The position numbers were made by a program, and so were the translations under genes. From Hemicordylus capensis (Eukaryota > Chordata > Lepidosauria > Squamata > Cordylidae), in NCBI RefSeq assembly GCF_027244095.1, contig NC_069665.1, positions 3,164,501 through 3,228,500 on the forward strand: a DNA stretch of 64,000 nucleotides, read 5' to 3'. This document shows, piece by piece, positions 44,301 through 54,072 of the stretch (the stretch's first letter is position 1; each line of letters begins with the position of its first letter). The notes beneath the pieces are model-generated. The model had not been told where the DNA came from. It made no database searches and worked only from the letters and a program-made list of their open reading frames with translations.

Positions 44301-47300
44301 ATGACATCACATGCAAAATCGGGCATGGCCGATCACCAGCCTCAGTCCTCCCAATCTCATTTCCAGGCAGTGTTTGCTGCCTGGATACATGTATCTCTGG
44401 AGGGAGAGGAAGGAAAATAAACGCTGCCAGGCAGCAAACACTGCCTGGAATTGAGATTGGGAGAGCTCTCTTGGGGATTTCTGGAGCCTGGGCATGGCCC
44501 TTTTGCACGTGACATCACACACACGACGTACCTGGGTTCTGTGAATGTGTAGGTTTGCAAGAGGCCTCTGTTAGGAGGCCAAATCCAAAAGCCCCCACCC
44601 ATGATTCCTCTCTGTGATTGACTCTCCGGGGAACTGACTGCTGCCTCTTGGCCACAGATTGGGTGACGCTCAGCAGCAACTCGTCCTTCAGCCGCCAGGC
44701 CCGCTGTGCCGAAGACCCCCTGGGAACACGCCGGTGCAGCTGTGACGCCGGCTTCCAGATGCGAGCAGGAGGCGTCTGCCAAGGTAGGAGGGGGGAGGAG
44801 CAGGAGCAGCATGGCCCTCCTTCCTGAGAGGTGGTGGTCTTGCTTGCGCCTCCCTCGCCATCTCCCATCCCTCGAGGCCCTCTTTTTCCAGTGCCCTGCC
44901 CAACTCAGTGGTGGAGGATCTGCTTGCCTGGACGCAGAAGGTCCCAGGTTCACTCCCTGGCAGAATCTCCAGGCTGGGCTGGGAAAGACATGCAAAGCAG
45001 ATATTCTACCACTGAGCTACAACCCTGTCCCCAAATGAGACATTCGTTCTGTCTGTCTGTCCAGGATTGCCTGGGAACCCAGGAAGCTGCCTTATCCTGA
45101 GTCAGACCCTTGGTCCAGCTAGCTCAGTATTGTCAACCCTGACTGGCAGCGGCTTCTCCAAAGTTTCAGACAGGAGTCACTCCCAGCCCTACCTAGAGAC
45201 GCTGCCAGGGATTGAACCTGGGGCCTCCTGCATGCCAAGCAGACGCTCTTCCACTGAGCTACGGCCCCCTCCCCAAGTCACTCGGGGATGTCACCCATTT
45301 TTTGGAGGAGGGACCTGTGCATCCCCCTCAGCCTGAGCCCCAGTCCCCCCAAGAGCTGAGCAGGGGCTGGCGGTCTTTCTCGGCTTTGCAAGCTGTTGCC
45401 TGCTCACCTCTCGCCTTGCTCCAGATGTGGACGAGTGCCAGCTCTTCCCGGCCAGCCGCCACTCTCGCATCTGCACCCACGAGTGTGTGAACCTGCCGGG
45501 GTCCTATCGATGCACCTGCCCGGGGGGCTACCTGCTGGAGGCAGACAAGAACACCTGCAGCGGTGAGTGCCTGTGGATGGGGGTGGAAGGGACGCGAGTC
45601 GGACAGCAGACCGGCTGGGGCAACTCCAGGCTCGCTCACGGGGCTGGCTGAACTAGGCCTCCTAGAGGCTCAGGACGCAGCAGAGACCAACAACTAAAGA
45701 TTTGGTTTATGCTTTGGAGGCAAATAACAGATTTTTATTTTTTTTAAGCCTTTGGGCAAATAGCATTCAGGACAATGGGGCGAAACACACAAACCCCAAA
45801 ACAGAAACAAAAACCCAGCAACAGAGAGAGGGGACTGTGAACTGAGGACCCGCCTACCACCGGTCTCGTCAGTGCAATTGGTCATCTTCCCACACTAGTG
45901 TTGCTTCAGCTCATGCATGCAGTGGCGGGGGGCGGGGGGGTGTTTCTGGAGTGAGAAGGGCCTGTGGCTGGGGCTCCTCCCATGGGCTCTTGGGCCTTCA
46001 CCAAGATCAAGCGTCCTCCTGCAGCTGCTCCCAAGCCACAAATTACAGAGCAGAGCTTTTGCAGGCAGTGACCCAACTCCACCAGCTGCATTAAGCTGGG
46101 GGTTCCCAACAGCACCTACTAGTAGCCCTAGGGGTACCTGGGGATCTCCCGGGGGTACTCAGAGCCCTCCCGCCCCTCCACGCTGCAGCCACATTAGTTG
46201 TTCCCCAACTGAGGATCACCAGCTTGAAGCCAATGCATCCTCAGCGGTGTGTCCACTGCAGAAGGGGAGGGAGGGAGGTGAAGACCCTCCTCCTCTGTTC
46301 CTGATTGGCTGGTTGTGTGCTGAAGCTCAGTGTAACCCTCCCCTCAGCTTGATTGACAGCCTTCAGAAAATTAGCCCTATGTACTCCCATTGGAAGTAAA
46401 CTGGTTGCATAAATTTCAACTGGCGTATTCATGAGTAGCTTAAAGGTCAAGTGTGCCATCAGGTCGGTGTCAACTCCTGGCGCCCACAGAGCCCTGTGGT
46501 TGTCCTTGGTAGAATACAGGAGGGGTTGGCCATTGCCTTCTCCCACGCAGTATGAGATGATGCCTTTCAGCATCTTCCTATATCGCTGCTGCCCAGCGGG
46601 GATTGGAACCAGCAATCTCTTGCTCCCTAGGCAAGTTACTTCCCTGCTGCACCATGTAACTGGAATAGCCTGTCTCTTACCTGTTAAAATTTCAAATGTG
46701 TGTGTGCAGATCCATACACAGGTTAAAAATCTCTATGGGATTCCTGAGCTGAAGGTTTGCAACAGAAGGGGCACGCTTGTTAAAACCCCTCCTTTAAACA
46801 AATTAAGTCAGGGGAAAAGCAGCAGGGGGGGGCACTCAGGAGAGAACTAAAGACAGATCACACATATAATACAAGCTGCAACTGTCCGGGGTGCTAAATC
46901 TCAGTGCAGTCTGTATACTTCCATACCACCCAACGGTCGGGGCACTCATTTCCAGGCACTGTTTCTCATTAATGTGGACATTAAAAAATAATAATTGCCT
47001 CCCAACTGTCCAAAATACAGAATCGGAGACAATAGCCCAGCTATAAGTTGCAGTCTGCCAAATTTCCAGGGCAGGGCAGGGACTGTAGTGCCTGTTGGGG
47101 ATTTGCTGGATTTGCTGGATTTGGTGGGGCCTGGTTGGAGATCAGCTCAGAATGCAAGGAGCTCCTCCTTCTCTTGGCAAGATGTGAATGAGTGTGCCGA
47201 GAACCAACACAACTGCAGCCGCGGACAGACCTGCATCAACGTCTTTGGCGGCTTCCGCTGCGTGCGGCCCGAGTGCCCCGAAGCCCAGCTGAACACCAGC

Positions 47301-48798
47301 TACGTCAAGACGTCCCCCTTGTAAGTGCCAGCAGCTGCTGCATCTTCTTTGGCTTTAGGAGGTGCCCTATAAAGGCGGCTCTGGCCAGCTGCCCCTCCAC
47401 ACCCGGCAGGGCGGAGCTGGTCTTGTGGCGGCAGCAAGCAAGCACCCATTGTCCCCCTTGCTAAGCAGGGCCCAGCCTGGTTTGCAGTTGCATGGGAGAT
47501 GATGTGTGCATGAGCACTGCAAGAGATTCCCCTGAGGGGATGGGGCCGCTCTGGGAAGAGCACCTGCATGTTCCAAGTTCCCATGAAGGTCCCAGGTTCC
47601 CTCCCTGGCAGCATCTCCAAGACAGGGCTGAGAGCGAGACTCCTGCCTGCAGCCTTGAAGAAGCTGCTGCCAGTCTGGGTAGGCAATACTGAGCTAGATG
47701 GATCAGTGGACTGACTCGGTAGAAGGCAGCTTCCTGTGTTCTTATGTTTCTATCCCTGTCTGTGCATGTTTGGTGTCTTTCGAGGGCGGAGGGGGGGGCA
47801 GATATTCTGCCTCCAGCCTTTGTTGGTGTGACTGTCGTGTAAGCCATTCTGGTATGACTCCGGATAGGGCAGCTTCCTATGTTCCTGACTGACACCGTGC
47901 ATCTGACTTGAGGGAATGCCCCCTGAAATGAATGACAGGGAATGCCCACGGAAATGCCCTGATGCTTTCCCAACAGCCTTAGGAAGGCATAGAATTTCCA
48001 AATGCCCACTGGCCATTCAGCAATCCAATGCATGCCATGGCCATTAGGAAGGGACCCGTGCATTTCACTGGGCATTCCTTGCCATTCATTCTAGGATGTC
48101 CTGGCATTCGCTCACTGTGGGACTTGCATGCCGACGGCCCCGAGTTTGCTCCCTGGCAGCATCCACCGCCAGATTTGAGCCAGTGCCAACCAGCGTAGAC
48201 AGTACTGAGCTCGATGGCCCAAGCGTCTGGCTCTGATGGAGGCATCTTCCCTGTGTCCCGATGCATTCTGAAGGCCCCAGGTTCAAGCCGCAACTTTGCC
48301 GCGGCTGGTTGCAGAAAGCATCGCTGGACTCTGTAAGAAGCTCGATTGCTTGACTCCGCATGCAGCTTGTCCTGACACGAATCCAGGCGCTGTTCTGGGC
48401 CAGCCCTGACCGGCGCTTCCTTCTCGCCCCCTTGCAGCCAGTGTGAGCGCAGCCCGTGCCCCATGGACAGCCGGGCCTGCCAGCGAGCCGCCAACTCCGT
48501 CTCCTTCCACTTCCTGCCGCTGCCGTCCAACCGCTCGGTGCCTCGCGTCCTCTTCCAGATGTCCACCAGCCGCTTTGTGGGTGACAGCTTGCGCTTTGCC
48601 ATCTTGGGGGGCAACGCCCAGGGGAAGCTGGTGGTGCAGCGCTCGGACCGGCACACCGGGGAGCTGGTGCTCACCCGGCCGGCCATGGGGCCCGCCACGC
48701 TCGAGGCGGAGCTGGAGATGAGCGAATTTGCGCAGAAGGTCCTGCTGGGGAAGCACATCTTCAAGGTCACCCTCTTTGTGTCCCAGTATGAATTCTGA
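38315..48798 (+). CDS. FBLN7: Fibulin-7, complete coding region in 8 exons (431 aa)
   Basis: Secreted extracellular matrix glycoprotein of the fibulin family; the mammalian protein binds cells and matrix partners. Coding exons: 38315-38392, 41277-41433, 42476-42646, 43781-43906, 44658-44783, 45425-45562, 47182-47320, 48438-48798. They sum to 1296 nt (431 aa plus stop) with consistent phases and GT..AG introns; human FBLN7 is about 439 aa. Order: signal peptide (1-26), coiled-coil-like helix (27-79), sushi domain (80-135), EGF (137-175), a short EGF-like exon with fewer cysteines (178-219), calcium-binding EGFs starting DVDEC (221-265) and DVNEC (267-310), fibulin C-terminal domain (312-431). 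Sushi plus fibulin C-domain is the hallmark of fibulin-7. Possible N-glycosylation sites are NHT, NSS, NCS, NTS and NRS. The start is the only ATG giving a signal peptide in frame with exon 2. Transcription start and 5' UTR are not resolved. Confidence 0.96.
38602..38665. mobile_element. Palindromic hAT-type MITE, one arm (FBLN7 intron 1)
   Basis: TGGGGATGATGGGAATTGTA and CCCAACAATATCTGGGGACC. Confidence 0.65.
38693..39148. mobile_element. Foldback element with a SINE fragment at its centre (FBLN7 intron 1)
   Basis: TTTCCCCCATTGTCGTGGTG with CCCAAAATCGCTGCACGG (38838-38876) pairs with CCGTGCAGAGATTTTGGG and GCGCCAATGGGGGAAA (39013-39047). A minus-strand Sauria-type SINE piece (38907-39010) sits between. 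Outer end GTGCACACATCCCTG. Confidence 0.6.
39455..39665 (+). mobile_element. Sauria-type SINE inside the solo LTR
   Basis: Head TTGCCTAGCAAGCCAGAGG, then GAAGGTGCTGAAAGGCATC, CCCCTCCTGCATTCTACC and the Bov-B-like end. Confidence 0.75.
39786..40105 (-). mobile_element. Sauria-type SINE split by a LINE tail
   Basis: SINE text 39786-39940 and 40082-40105 (GTTAGTCAAACATTTCCCCG) is interrupted at CTTGTT by a LINE 3' end (ATTTATTTATTTATTTGATT to CTCACAATCTATTG), with TTGTT-like ends on both sides. Confidence 0.7.
40468..41142 (+). mobile_element. 5S/tRNA composite SINE split by an insertion (FBLN7 intron 1)
   Basis: Front 40468-40663 (GTTAAGCAGGGTCTGCCC, TTTGAATGGGAGAC, CATGCAGAGGGTACC). Back 41025-41142 (GCCACTGCCAGTCTGGGTAG, GAGCTAGATGGACCCAGG). 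About 360 bp of foreign DNA between. Confidence 0.72.
40664..41024. mobile_element. Insertion with hammerhead-like motif, possible Penelope-type remnant
   Basis: Contains CACTGATGAAGACATTCTAG then GCGAAACGC at 40690-40717, the CUGAUGA..GAAAC order of hammerhead ribozymes found in Penelope-like elements. The rest is AT-rich and non-coding. Helix II is only weakly formed, so the call is tentative. Confidence 0.4.
41277..41433 (+). CDS. FBLN7: FBLN7 coding exon 2 (coiled-coil-like segment)
   Basis: Acceptor TTGCAG|GGC, donor AATG|GTAAAA, ends phase 1. It encodes GCMSKLQAANTIRQLQKLL and a further amphipathic helix, aligned by eye with the IRQLQQLL segment of human fibulin-7. Confidence 0.93.
41738..42060 (+). 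mobile_element. Truncated 5S-type SINE head followed by LINE 3' end (FBLN7 intron 2)
   Basis: 41738-41822: GGAGAGCTGGTCTTGTGG, TTTTGCTAGGCAAGG. 41845-42060: the L2-type end (GAGATGTGCCTTTTTAATC) and a GGAT-rich, A-rich tail. Confidence 0.55.
42128..42305 (+). mobile_element. tRNA-type SINE (FBLN7 intron 2)
   Basis: GAGCTCAGTGGAAGAGTACC (A box type), GGTCCCAGGTCCCATCCC, GCCACTGCCAGTCAGGG, CAAGGCTGCTTCC. Confidence 0.72.
42476..42646 (+). CDS. FBLN7: FBLN7 coding exon 3 (sushi/CCP domain)
   Basis: Acceptor CCCCAG|AG; donor AAAA|GTGCGT chosen because only this one keeps phase 1 into exon 4. A single CCP domain with four cysteines, the usual VHFVCSLGF strand and the W of NHTWSGQQPSC. Confidence 0.94.
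42770..43000 (+). mobile_element. L2-type LINE 3' end (FBLN7 intron 3)
   Basis: Encodes VFKKDLKTYLFSQACF, then a T-rich 3' UTR with GTGAACCGCCCAGGG, GGGGCGGTATATAAACGC and AAATAAAAG tail. Confidence 0.75.
43077..43150. mobile_element. Palindromic hAT-type MITE, one arm (FBLN7 intron 3)
   Basis: CAGGGTTTCTCAACTGTGGG, TGGATTACAACTCCCATCAT, CCACAGCCAC. The right arm is missing. Confidence 0.68.
43303..43553 (-). mobile_element. Sauria-type SINE, long copy (FBLN7 intron 3)
   Basis: GTGTCGACTCCTGGCGCCC, AGAATACAGGAGGGGTTTAC, CATAGTCTGGGAAACAGACC, inverse B box GGGGATTCGAACCGGCG. An ACCATATTTACCC MITE fragment precedes it at 43225-43275. Confidence 0.87.
43781..43906 (+). CDS. FBLN7: FBLN7 coding exon 4 (EGF domain)
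   Basis: Phase 1-1 exon typical of EGF modules. Encodes INDCASNPCANGGTCVDG, then CLCPTGWTG; six cysteines. Donor TCCT|GTAAGT. Confidence 0.94.
44065..44216 (+). mobile_element. 5S-type SINE head (FBLN7 intron 4)
   Basis: CTTTGCTAAGCAGGGTCCC, GCATGGGAGACTACATGTG, then interrupted by the foldback at 44217. Confidence 0.68.
44217..44525. mobile_element. Foldback MITE (FBLN7 intron 4)
   Basis: Begins CAGGGGTGGAGCCAAC. Arms of about 90 bp (44304-44392, 44427-44519) pair through CAGGCAGTGTTTGCTGCCTG / CCAGGCAGCAAACACTGCC, CTCCCAATCTCA / TGAGATTGGGAG and GGGCATGGCC. Confidence 0.72.
44658..44783 (+). CDS. FBLN7: FBLN7 coding exon 5 (cysteine-poor EGF-like linker)
   Basis: Phase 1-1 exon encoding YWVTLSSNSSFSRQARC, then CSCDAGFQM and VCQ. 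It has four cysteines, like the corresponding short segment of human fibulin-7. Acceptor CACAG|AT, donor CAAG|GTAGGA. Confidence 0.9.
44898..45030. mobile_element. Two tRNA-type SINE pieces head to head (FBLN7 intron 5)
   Basis: Plus: AACTCAGTGGTGGAGGATC, GGTCCCAGGTTCACTCCC. Then minus: GCAAAGCAGATATTCTACCA, CTGAGCTACAACCC. Confidence 0.62.
45065..45285 (-). mobile_element. tRNA-type SINE (FBLN7 intron 5)
   Basis: CAGGAAGCTGCCTTATCC, GGGATTGAACCTGGGGCC (inverse B box), CTCTTCCACTGAGCTACGG (inverse A box). Confidence 0.77.
45425..45562 (+). CDS. FBLN7: FBLN7 coding exon 6 (calcium-binding EGF)
   Basis: Encodes DVDECQLFPAS, then NLPGSYRCTCPGGYLLE. The DxDEC start and the aromatic residue in GSYRC fit a calcium-binding EGF. 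Phase 1-1; donor AGCG|GTGAGT. Confidence 0.95.
46442..46660 (-). mobile_element. Sauria-type SINE (FBLN7 intron 6)
   Basis: GGTCGGTGTCAACTCCTGGC, AGAATACAGGAGGGGTTGGC, GGGGATTGGAACCAGCAATC. Confidence 0.83.
47182..47320 (+). CDS. FBLN7: FBLN7 coding exon 7 (last calcium-binding EGF)
   Basis: Encodes DVNECAENQHNCSRGQTC, then NVFGGFRCV and the linker ECPEAQLNTSYVKTSP, which matches the human linker pattern. Acceptor GCAAG|AT, donor CTT|GTAAGT, ends phase 2. Confidence 0.95.
47413..47746 (+). mobile_element. 5S/tRNA composite SINE, full length (FBLN7 intron 7)
   Basis: GAGCTGGTCTTGTGG, TTGCTAAGCAGGGCCC, GCATGGGAGATGATG, GGATGGGGCCGCTCTGGGAA, GGTCCCAGGTTCCCTCCC, GCTGCTGCCAGTCTGGGTAG, GCAGCTTCCTGTGTTC. 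Confidence 0.82.
48115..48255 (+). mobile_element. Degraded tRNA-type SINE (FBLN7 intron 7)
   Basis: TTGCTCCCTGGCAGCATCC, GCGTAGACAGTACTGAGCTC, GGCCCAAGCGTCTGGCTCTG. Confidence 0.55.
48438..48798 (+). CDS. FBLN7: FBLN7 coding exon 8 (fibulin C-terminal domain and stop)
   Basis: Encodes QCERSPCPMDSRACQ, then the fibulin-type C module ending KVTLFVSQYEF (human ends KVTIFVSPYDF). Stop TGA at 48796-48798. A strong CpG-rich coding exon with a 315-codon antisense shadow. Confidence 0.96.
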
Positions 48799-49184
48799 GG
48801 CCCAGCAGAGCACCTGGAGGAACGGTCGCCCGCGGACCTGACGGCCCCCACTCCTCCTGGCTGTGGGTCTGGGCAGGTGCCCCCCAGATGGTGCTCCGAG
48901 GCACACCGACCAAAAGGGACCCCCAAAGCGTGCCTTGGAGCATTGAAGCCACCCCATCGGCTGCATTCACCCTATGCCAGAAGAACCCACGTAGTACGGA
49001 CCCCCCCCCCGCTTCCAATCGCCATCGTCTTGGAAGGAGGGCACACTAGGGGACCCTGTGGCAGCCCAGCCCGCGGCTGACAGAAGTGGGGGAAGCCTAG
49101 AAGCATCACTGCTACCCCAAAGGGAATGGATGGCCCGTCTTTGAACCATGAATGGAGAGGATCGAGACTGGGCCAGTAGTCAGC

Positions 49185-49555
49185 CGCCGAGATTCTGCTT
49201 TGCATGCAGAAGGTCCCAAGTTTTCTCCCTGGCAGCATCTTTAGGCAGGGCTGGGAGAGACCCCTGCCTAAATTTCTGGAGAGCTGCTGCCAGTCAGTGC
49301 AGACAACACTGAGCTCAATGGACCAAGGCCAGCAGAAGCAGCTTCATATGTTTGTAGTATTTGAGGCTGGGGCTGTAGCTCATGATAGAGCACACACTTT
49401 GCATGTAGAGAAATCTCGGGTTCAGACTCTGGCAGCATCTCCAGGTAAGGATGGGGAAGGACCCTCAGGGAAATCCAGCAGGGCTGCTGCCCGCCAGAGT
49501 AGGAAATACTGAGCTAGATTGACCAAGGGTCTGACTCAGCAGAAAGCCGATCCAT
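49185..49555 (+). mobile_element. Two tRNA-type SINEs in tandem
   Basis: 49185-49350 (TGCTTTGCATGCAGAAGGTC to AGCAGCTTCATATG). 49362-49555 (GGGGCTGTAGCTCATGATAG, CTCGGGTTCAGACTC, GAGCTAGATTGACCAAGGG). Confidence 0.75.
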
Positions 49556-49907
49556 ATATATTAGTGCTGTTCACAGAGGTGGGGTTCCAGGAGGCAGTAT
49601 TAACTGGGCGTTGATGCCATTGCAAGACCAGTCCTTAGCCCAAGAGAAAATGTGTCTCTTTCATTTTTAAGAGCTGAGTGAAGTACCCCTCCAGTATTAA
49701 ATCCTGTGCCTCAGATACTAAGGAAGCTGAGAGCATGGCAGCGCCAGAAAACTCCCCTCTTTCGTTGCACTGCCCCCAAGCAAAAGATGAATGCCAGAGT
49801 CGACGAGCTGAAAGGGGGGGAAAGCACATTAATCTTTGTGATGCCAGAAAAGAGAGACATGAGCAGGAACCCCTTGAATTCCAGAGAGGGGCCTGGGTGC
49901 TTTGTAA

Positions 49908-50037
49908 CAGGGATGGCCAACATGAGGCTCCCCAGCGGTTGTTGGACTATAACTCCCATCACCCCCTGCTGCATGCATCAGGGATGATGGGAGTTGTAGT
50001 CCAACACAACTGGTGAGCCTCAGGCGATCCATCCCTG
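49908..50037. mobile_element. Palindromic hAT-type MITE, complete, other outer arm
   Basis: Ends CAGGGATGGCCAACATGAGG and GATCCATCCCTG. Inner GGACTATAACTCCCATC and its inverse GATGATGGGAGTTGTAGTCC. Flanks CTTTGTAA (49900-49907) and CTGTATAA (50038-50045) match 6 of 8. Confidence 0.8.
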
Positions 50038-50139
50038 CTGTATAAGATGCAGGTCTCGTCCTGAGCTTTCAAACATGACAAAGCTAGTTCCTTCCAACTA
50101 CTAAAAAGGGGTTTAGTCCTTCCCTAAATACATTTTTAA

Positions 50140-50322
50140 AAACAGTGGCAGAGCATCTGCTTTGCATGCAGAAGGTCCCGGGTTCCCTCCCTGGTGGCAG
50201 CTCCAGGAAGGGCTGGGAGGGACTCCCGCCTGCAACCTTGGAGTAGCCACTGCCAGTCTGGGCAGACAATCCTGAGCTAGATGGACCCAGGGTCTGACTC
50301 GGTAGGAAGCAGCTTCCTAGGT
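50140..50322 (+). mobile_element. tRNA-type SINE
   Basis: CAGTGGCAGAGCATCTGC, GGTCCCGGGTTCCCTCCC, GCCACTGCCAGTCTGGGCAG, GAAGCAGCTTCC. Confidence 0.77.
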
Positions 50323-50664
50323 GATGTTCCAAGCCTTCAGGAGCTGGAATCCTCACTAAGCAGGCAGAGACATGGGATCAGGTTATTCTGTCCCCTTGTT
50401 CCAGGCACCACCACCAGCAGGGAGGGACCCCCCTCAGGCTCCTAGTTGCACAATTGCTGGGTTTGCCAAAGACACTTGCCCCGACTGCTTTACAAAGAGG
50501 TTTGCGTGTTCTGGCTTGATACAAGGAAAACTGAAAGGGCAACGTATTGTTAAAAAGAGCCACTTTGCTAAGCTGATGCCAGTCATTAAAACGTGACTTT
50601 CAACTAGGCATGGCAGAGGTGTGGTGGTGTTGGTGGTGTTTCTAACCTGCAAACAGTCCAAAGG

Positions 50665-50890
50665 GTAGACCTGGAGGACAGGTCTGTGTCAATGGCTTCT
50701 CGCCTGATGCCTCTGAATCCCAGTTGCCGGGGAGCAGCAGCCACAACAGGATGGGGGGGCCTGCCCTCCCCGCTTGGCTGTGAGCTTCTCAGAGGCATCT
50801 GGTGGTGGGCCACTGTGGGAAATGGATCCAGGATGCTGGGCTGGATGGGGGCCTCATCCAGCAGGGCTGCTCTTATGTCCTTCAGCAGCG
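50665..50890 (+). mobile_element. CR1-like LINE 3' region
   Basis: GGAGGACAGGTCTGTGTCAA, TGCCTCTGAATCCCAGTTGC, GAGCTTCTCAGAGGCATCTG, CTCATCCAGCAGGGCTG. Confidence 0.65.
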
Positions 50891-52020
50891 GCCCCCACAG
50901 TCACTGCCCATTTCCCTTTTGCTCCCTGGAGACGTCACAGCCCATACGATGGGTTTCTTTTCCAGACTCGAAAAGTGTCACACACAATTGCCTGGCCAGC
51001 GGGCACAAGCGCTTCACGGCATGCAAAGTGCTGCCCCTACGCAAGTAGACTACGCTAGTAGCCTACCGGACTACTAGATCACTAAACTTTCCAGGCTCTC
51101 CATGCTAGCTAACACTGCCCTCCCCCTCCAAAAAGCCAGAGTTGGGGGTCAGAGGTTGTTCCGTGGAAGGAGCAAAAGTACAGGCTCACTTCAGAACTCT
51201 ATCGCCCTATTCAGACATTGCGTTGTGTCTGTACACATGTACATTTTTGGGTGTGGTGAATGTAACCGCATTCATGTTAAAAGCGAGCCTGCAATCCGGC
51301 TCCCACGGGCATGTGCAGGGCACACTGTGTAGAGGTTCCCCTGAAATGCAGGATACCGGCAGGAATGCTACTTCCAGATCTGCATGCAATGTGCTATCTA
51401 ACTGTACCTGTACACAGATCTATACCTATGAACACTGGACACAGAAGCCCGATTCAGACATTAGCCCCATTCGGAGATTACCAGCACTCTGAATTTAAGA
51501 GGACACCTCGCCCCCCATTTCTAACATCAAAGAACTTAGGAAAAAACCTAGATTTGGATCCAGGTAAAAAAAGATTATTTTTTAAGCTGTACGCGAGTGC
51601 AGTTATCCCAAAGCACGGTGGAACTTCTGCCCCCTCACTCTCATTCACACCCCGCCGATGCTCTTCACAGTGACAGCAGTCTGTCTCTGGAGTCTGTACA
51701 CTCAGGCATGCTTTTCTGAGTAGATGACTGGGCATTCATTTTGAAAGTAAACCCAGGGACAGGCCCCTGGCATATGCAGGTACTGAGAGGACATGGGACT
51801 GCTGTATGTGTGTTCAGCATGTGTGAATAACTGGACCTGTGTACACTGTATACTTGTGTTGAGTGTTGAACTTAACACGCAAATAGGTCTTCTCTCTCTC
51901 TCTCTCTCTGGAGAGTGGATGCAGCTGCCTGAGCAAGAAGCCAGGGAGTCAAGCTCAAGGTCCCAGACATTCCTAGGAAACAGCCCACAGACTCCATGGC
52001 AGGAGTAGGTAAAACAACTC

Positions 52021-52026
52021 TTTATT
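52021..52026 (-). terminator. PDPR: Candidate PDPR polyadenylation signal
   Basis: Minus-strand AATAAA in the context CTCAATAAAGAG, about 3.3 kb after the stop. No competing canonical signal was noticed nearer on that strand, but I could not scan exhaustively. Confidence 0.5.
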
Positions 52027-53944
52027 GAGATACAAACCAGGCAGCGTTGAAAATTCAACCCGGAACAGGAAATATCGGCTGAAATGCTGCATGGTGAAGA
52101 TGCAGCTCCCTGGTTGGCAAACAGGATGAGACACAGGTGGCCGCCGTGTGCGCTTTGGACTGAGAGTTCTCAGGATTGGCTTCTGCCAGAAAAGTGGCCA
52201 GTGGCTGTGACAAGGTCCTCTTTCTGTCGGCCAAAGAGAAGCGCCCTCTGCAGAGAGGCAGGCGAGAGCTGCGAACGGCGTCCACATCCCAAATGAGTCA
52301 GGGAGGGTGAGAAGTATCCCGATCCCTGGCCACGGCGCACTGCTACGGCAGGCGAGCAGGGAGTCAAGAAGGTGGGGTGGGGTGGGGTGGGAAGGAGCCA
52401 GGTCTGTCGGGTCACATTCATGAGCGTAAGGCACTCCAAAGGGGAGGAGACGTTTGCCCAGCGCTGCATCTCTAGAGCCTGTTCCACAGAAGCGACGCGG
52501 GCAAGAGCTTTCCGTTTAAAAACAATAATGATAAGGATATGAATCATAATAGTAATACAAACACCCTCCACCAGCTTAGGAGTTTGTTCCTGGAAGGAAC
52601 GGCTGATCAAGGAGGGCGGCGTTAAAGGTCAGAATGAACAAAACATGACTAAAGTGCATCCGAGAATCCTCAAGGAGTGCCTCCGGGGGGGCGAGGAGGG
52701 AAGCCTGGCGCGTTGTGGCATCCCCCCGCCCCCAAGCTTGTTTGGAAAAGCAGGAGGGAGAAAGAGAATCCGCCAGAACAGGAGAGCTGTACTGGAAGGG
52801 GGCTGGGGGAAAGGAAGGCAGCCAGCAGACCCCAGATCCCACAAGACGGGCTCCACGTAAAAGCAAGGGTCTGAGCTTTGTGACCGACCTCAACTCTGGC
52901 CTGCAAAAGTGCATTTCTAGGTGGACTCCGAATTAGGCCATTTCTAGTTTGCTAACAGATGGAATCATACATGGCCCCGGAGAGCTGGGAGTGATTTGGC
53001 AGAAGATTCCCTTTCCGTGGGGCAAACACACATTTCTTCTATTGCACCGCTGCCTCTGGTCCAACAGGCTTTTGCAGGTTTTTGAAAGAGAAAAACCCAG
53101 ACCGCCTGTCTGACTGGAGGCAAAAGCGTGAGAAGCAGCGTCTCTTTGAAACTCCTGGGGATGGCGAAGGAAATGAACGTGCCATCTGCCCAGCCTCTGC
53201 CAGGGCCTAAATGGAAGGTTTCAGAAGGCAGAGAAGGGGGGAAACGGAGGAGAGGCCCGGTCTTTGCTCCAGCGGGGCCAACGTCCTTGCTAGGGCAGAG
53301 GTCCGTAGGCTTGTCCACACAGCCCTGCAGAGGGTCAGAGGAGTGCCCAGACAGGGCTGGAGAGCTGCGTGCATGCTCCCAAGTGGCGGCTGTGTGTTTG
53401 CGAGTGGCAGTCGTGTGCTCAAGGCTGGAGGAGGGGAAGGAGTGATCACGTGGGAGCTGGGCAGGACCACCTTTTGTCCACCTCGGTAAAACGCAAGGGA
53501 CAGGCTGTGGGAGGCCAGCTCCTCGCGGTCATGCTCCCCTCCTCCCCAGATCTTTGCAAATGGACGACTGGCGGTCAAGAGCGGGCACAGCTCTCCTGCC
53601 CTGGCTGGGGGCTCCTCCGACCCTCTTTAGGGTAATGTGAACGAGCCCCGGGGGTTTCACAGACAGTGCCGCTGCCTTTGTGGGGAGGTTATGCCTGGCA
53701 GGTGTCAAGCCACAGCCTTCCAGCAACTAGCACAAGCAAGGCTGGATTCTGCCTCTATTTTGCCAGGGCAAGGCAGACCCTTTCTGGTGGGGACAAAGCC
53801 TCTTCCCCCTGCACATAAGTCCAGTCAAGGGGGAGTTTACAGTCAGACCTCTCCGGCCTTCTTGCCAACCGAGGAGTGGAAGCAGGCTGGAGTTACTGAC
53901 ACTCTCTACCAGAAAAAGCAGCTGCAACAAAAACATTGCATGGC

Positions 53945-54072
53945 AGGACTTCTGAAACCTGGGCCCCCAGTGCTTGTTAGACTACAACTCCCATCATCCT
54001 CAGCCACAATGGCCTGAGGGTGATGGGAGTTGTAGTCCAACATCAGCTAAGGACCCAGATCTGAGAACCCCT
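53945..54072. mobile_element. Palindromic hAT-type MITE in the PDPR 3' UTR
   Basis: GACTACAACTCCCATCATCC and inverse GGGTGATGGGAGTTGTAGTC, with outer arms GAAACCTGGGCCCCC / GGACCCAGATCTGAGAACCC. Confidence 0.75.

Larger units (their letters stand above)
48799..52004. other. Convergent intergenic region between FBLN7 and PDPR
   Basis: Includes the FBLN7 3' UTR, whose end I could not fix (ATTAAA variants near 49695 and 50585). Also SINEs, a palindromic MITE, a CR1-like piece (50665-50890), possible further MITEs (51195-51465, 51480-51575) and a (TC)n run at about 51893-51909. Confidence 0.6.

Noticed and set aside
47979-48926. 315-codon minus-strand open frame, the longest in the window
   Set aside because: Antisense shadow of FBLN7 exon 8 extended through intron and SINE sequence; no domain, and the plus strand clearly encodes the fibulin C-terminal domain.
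52576-52914. Minus-strand frames suggesting a further coding exon downstream of PDPR
   Set aside because: They lie after the PDPR stop, have no splice context or similarity, and fit 3' UTR.
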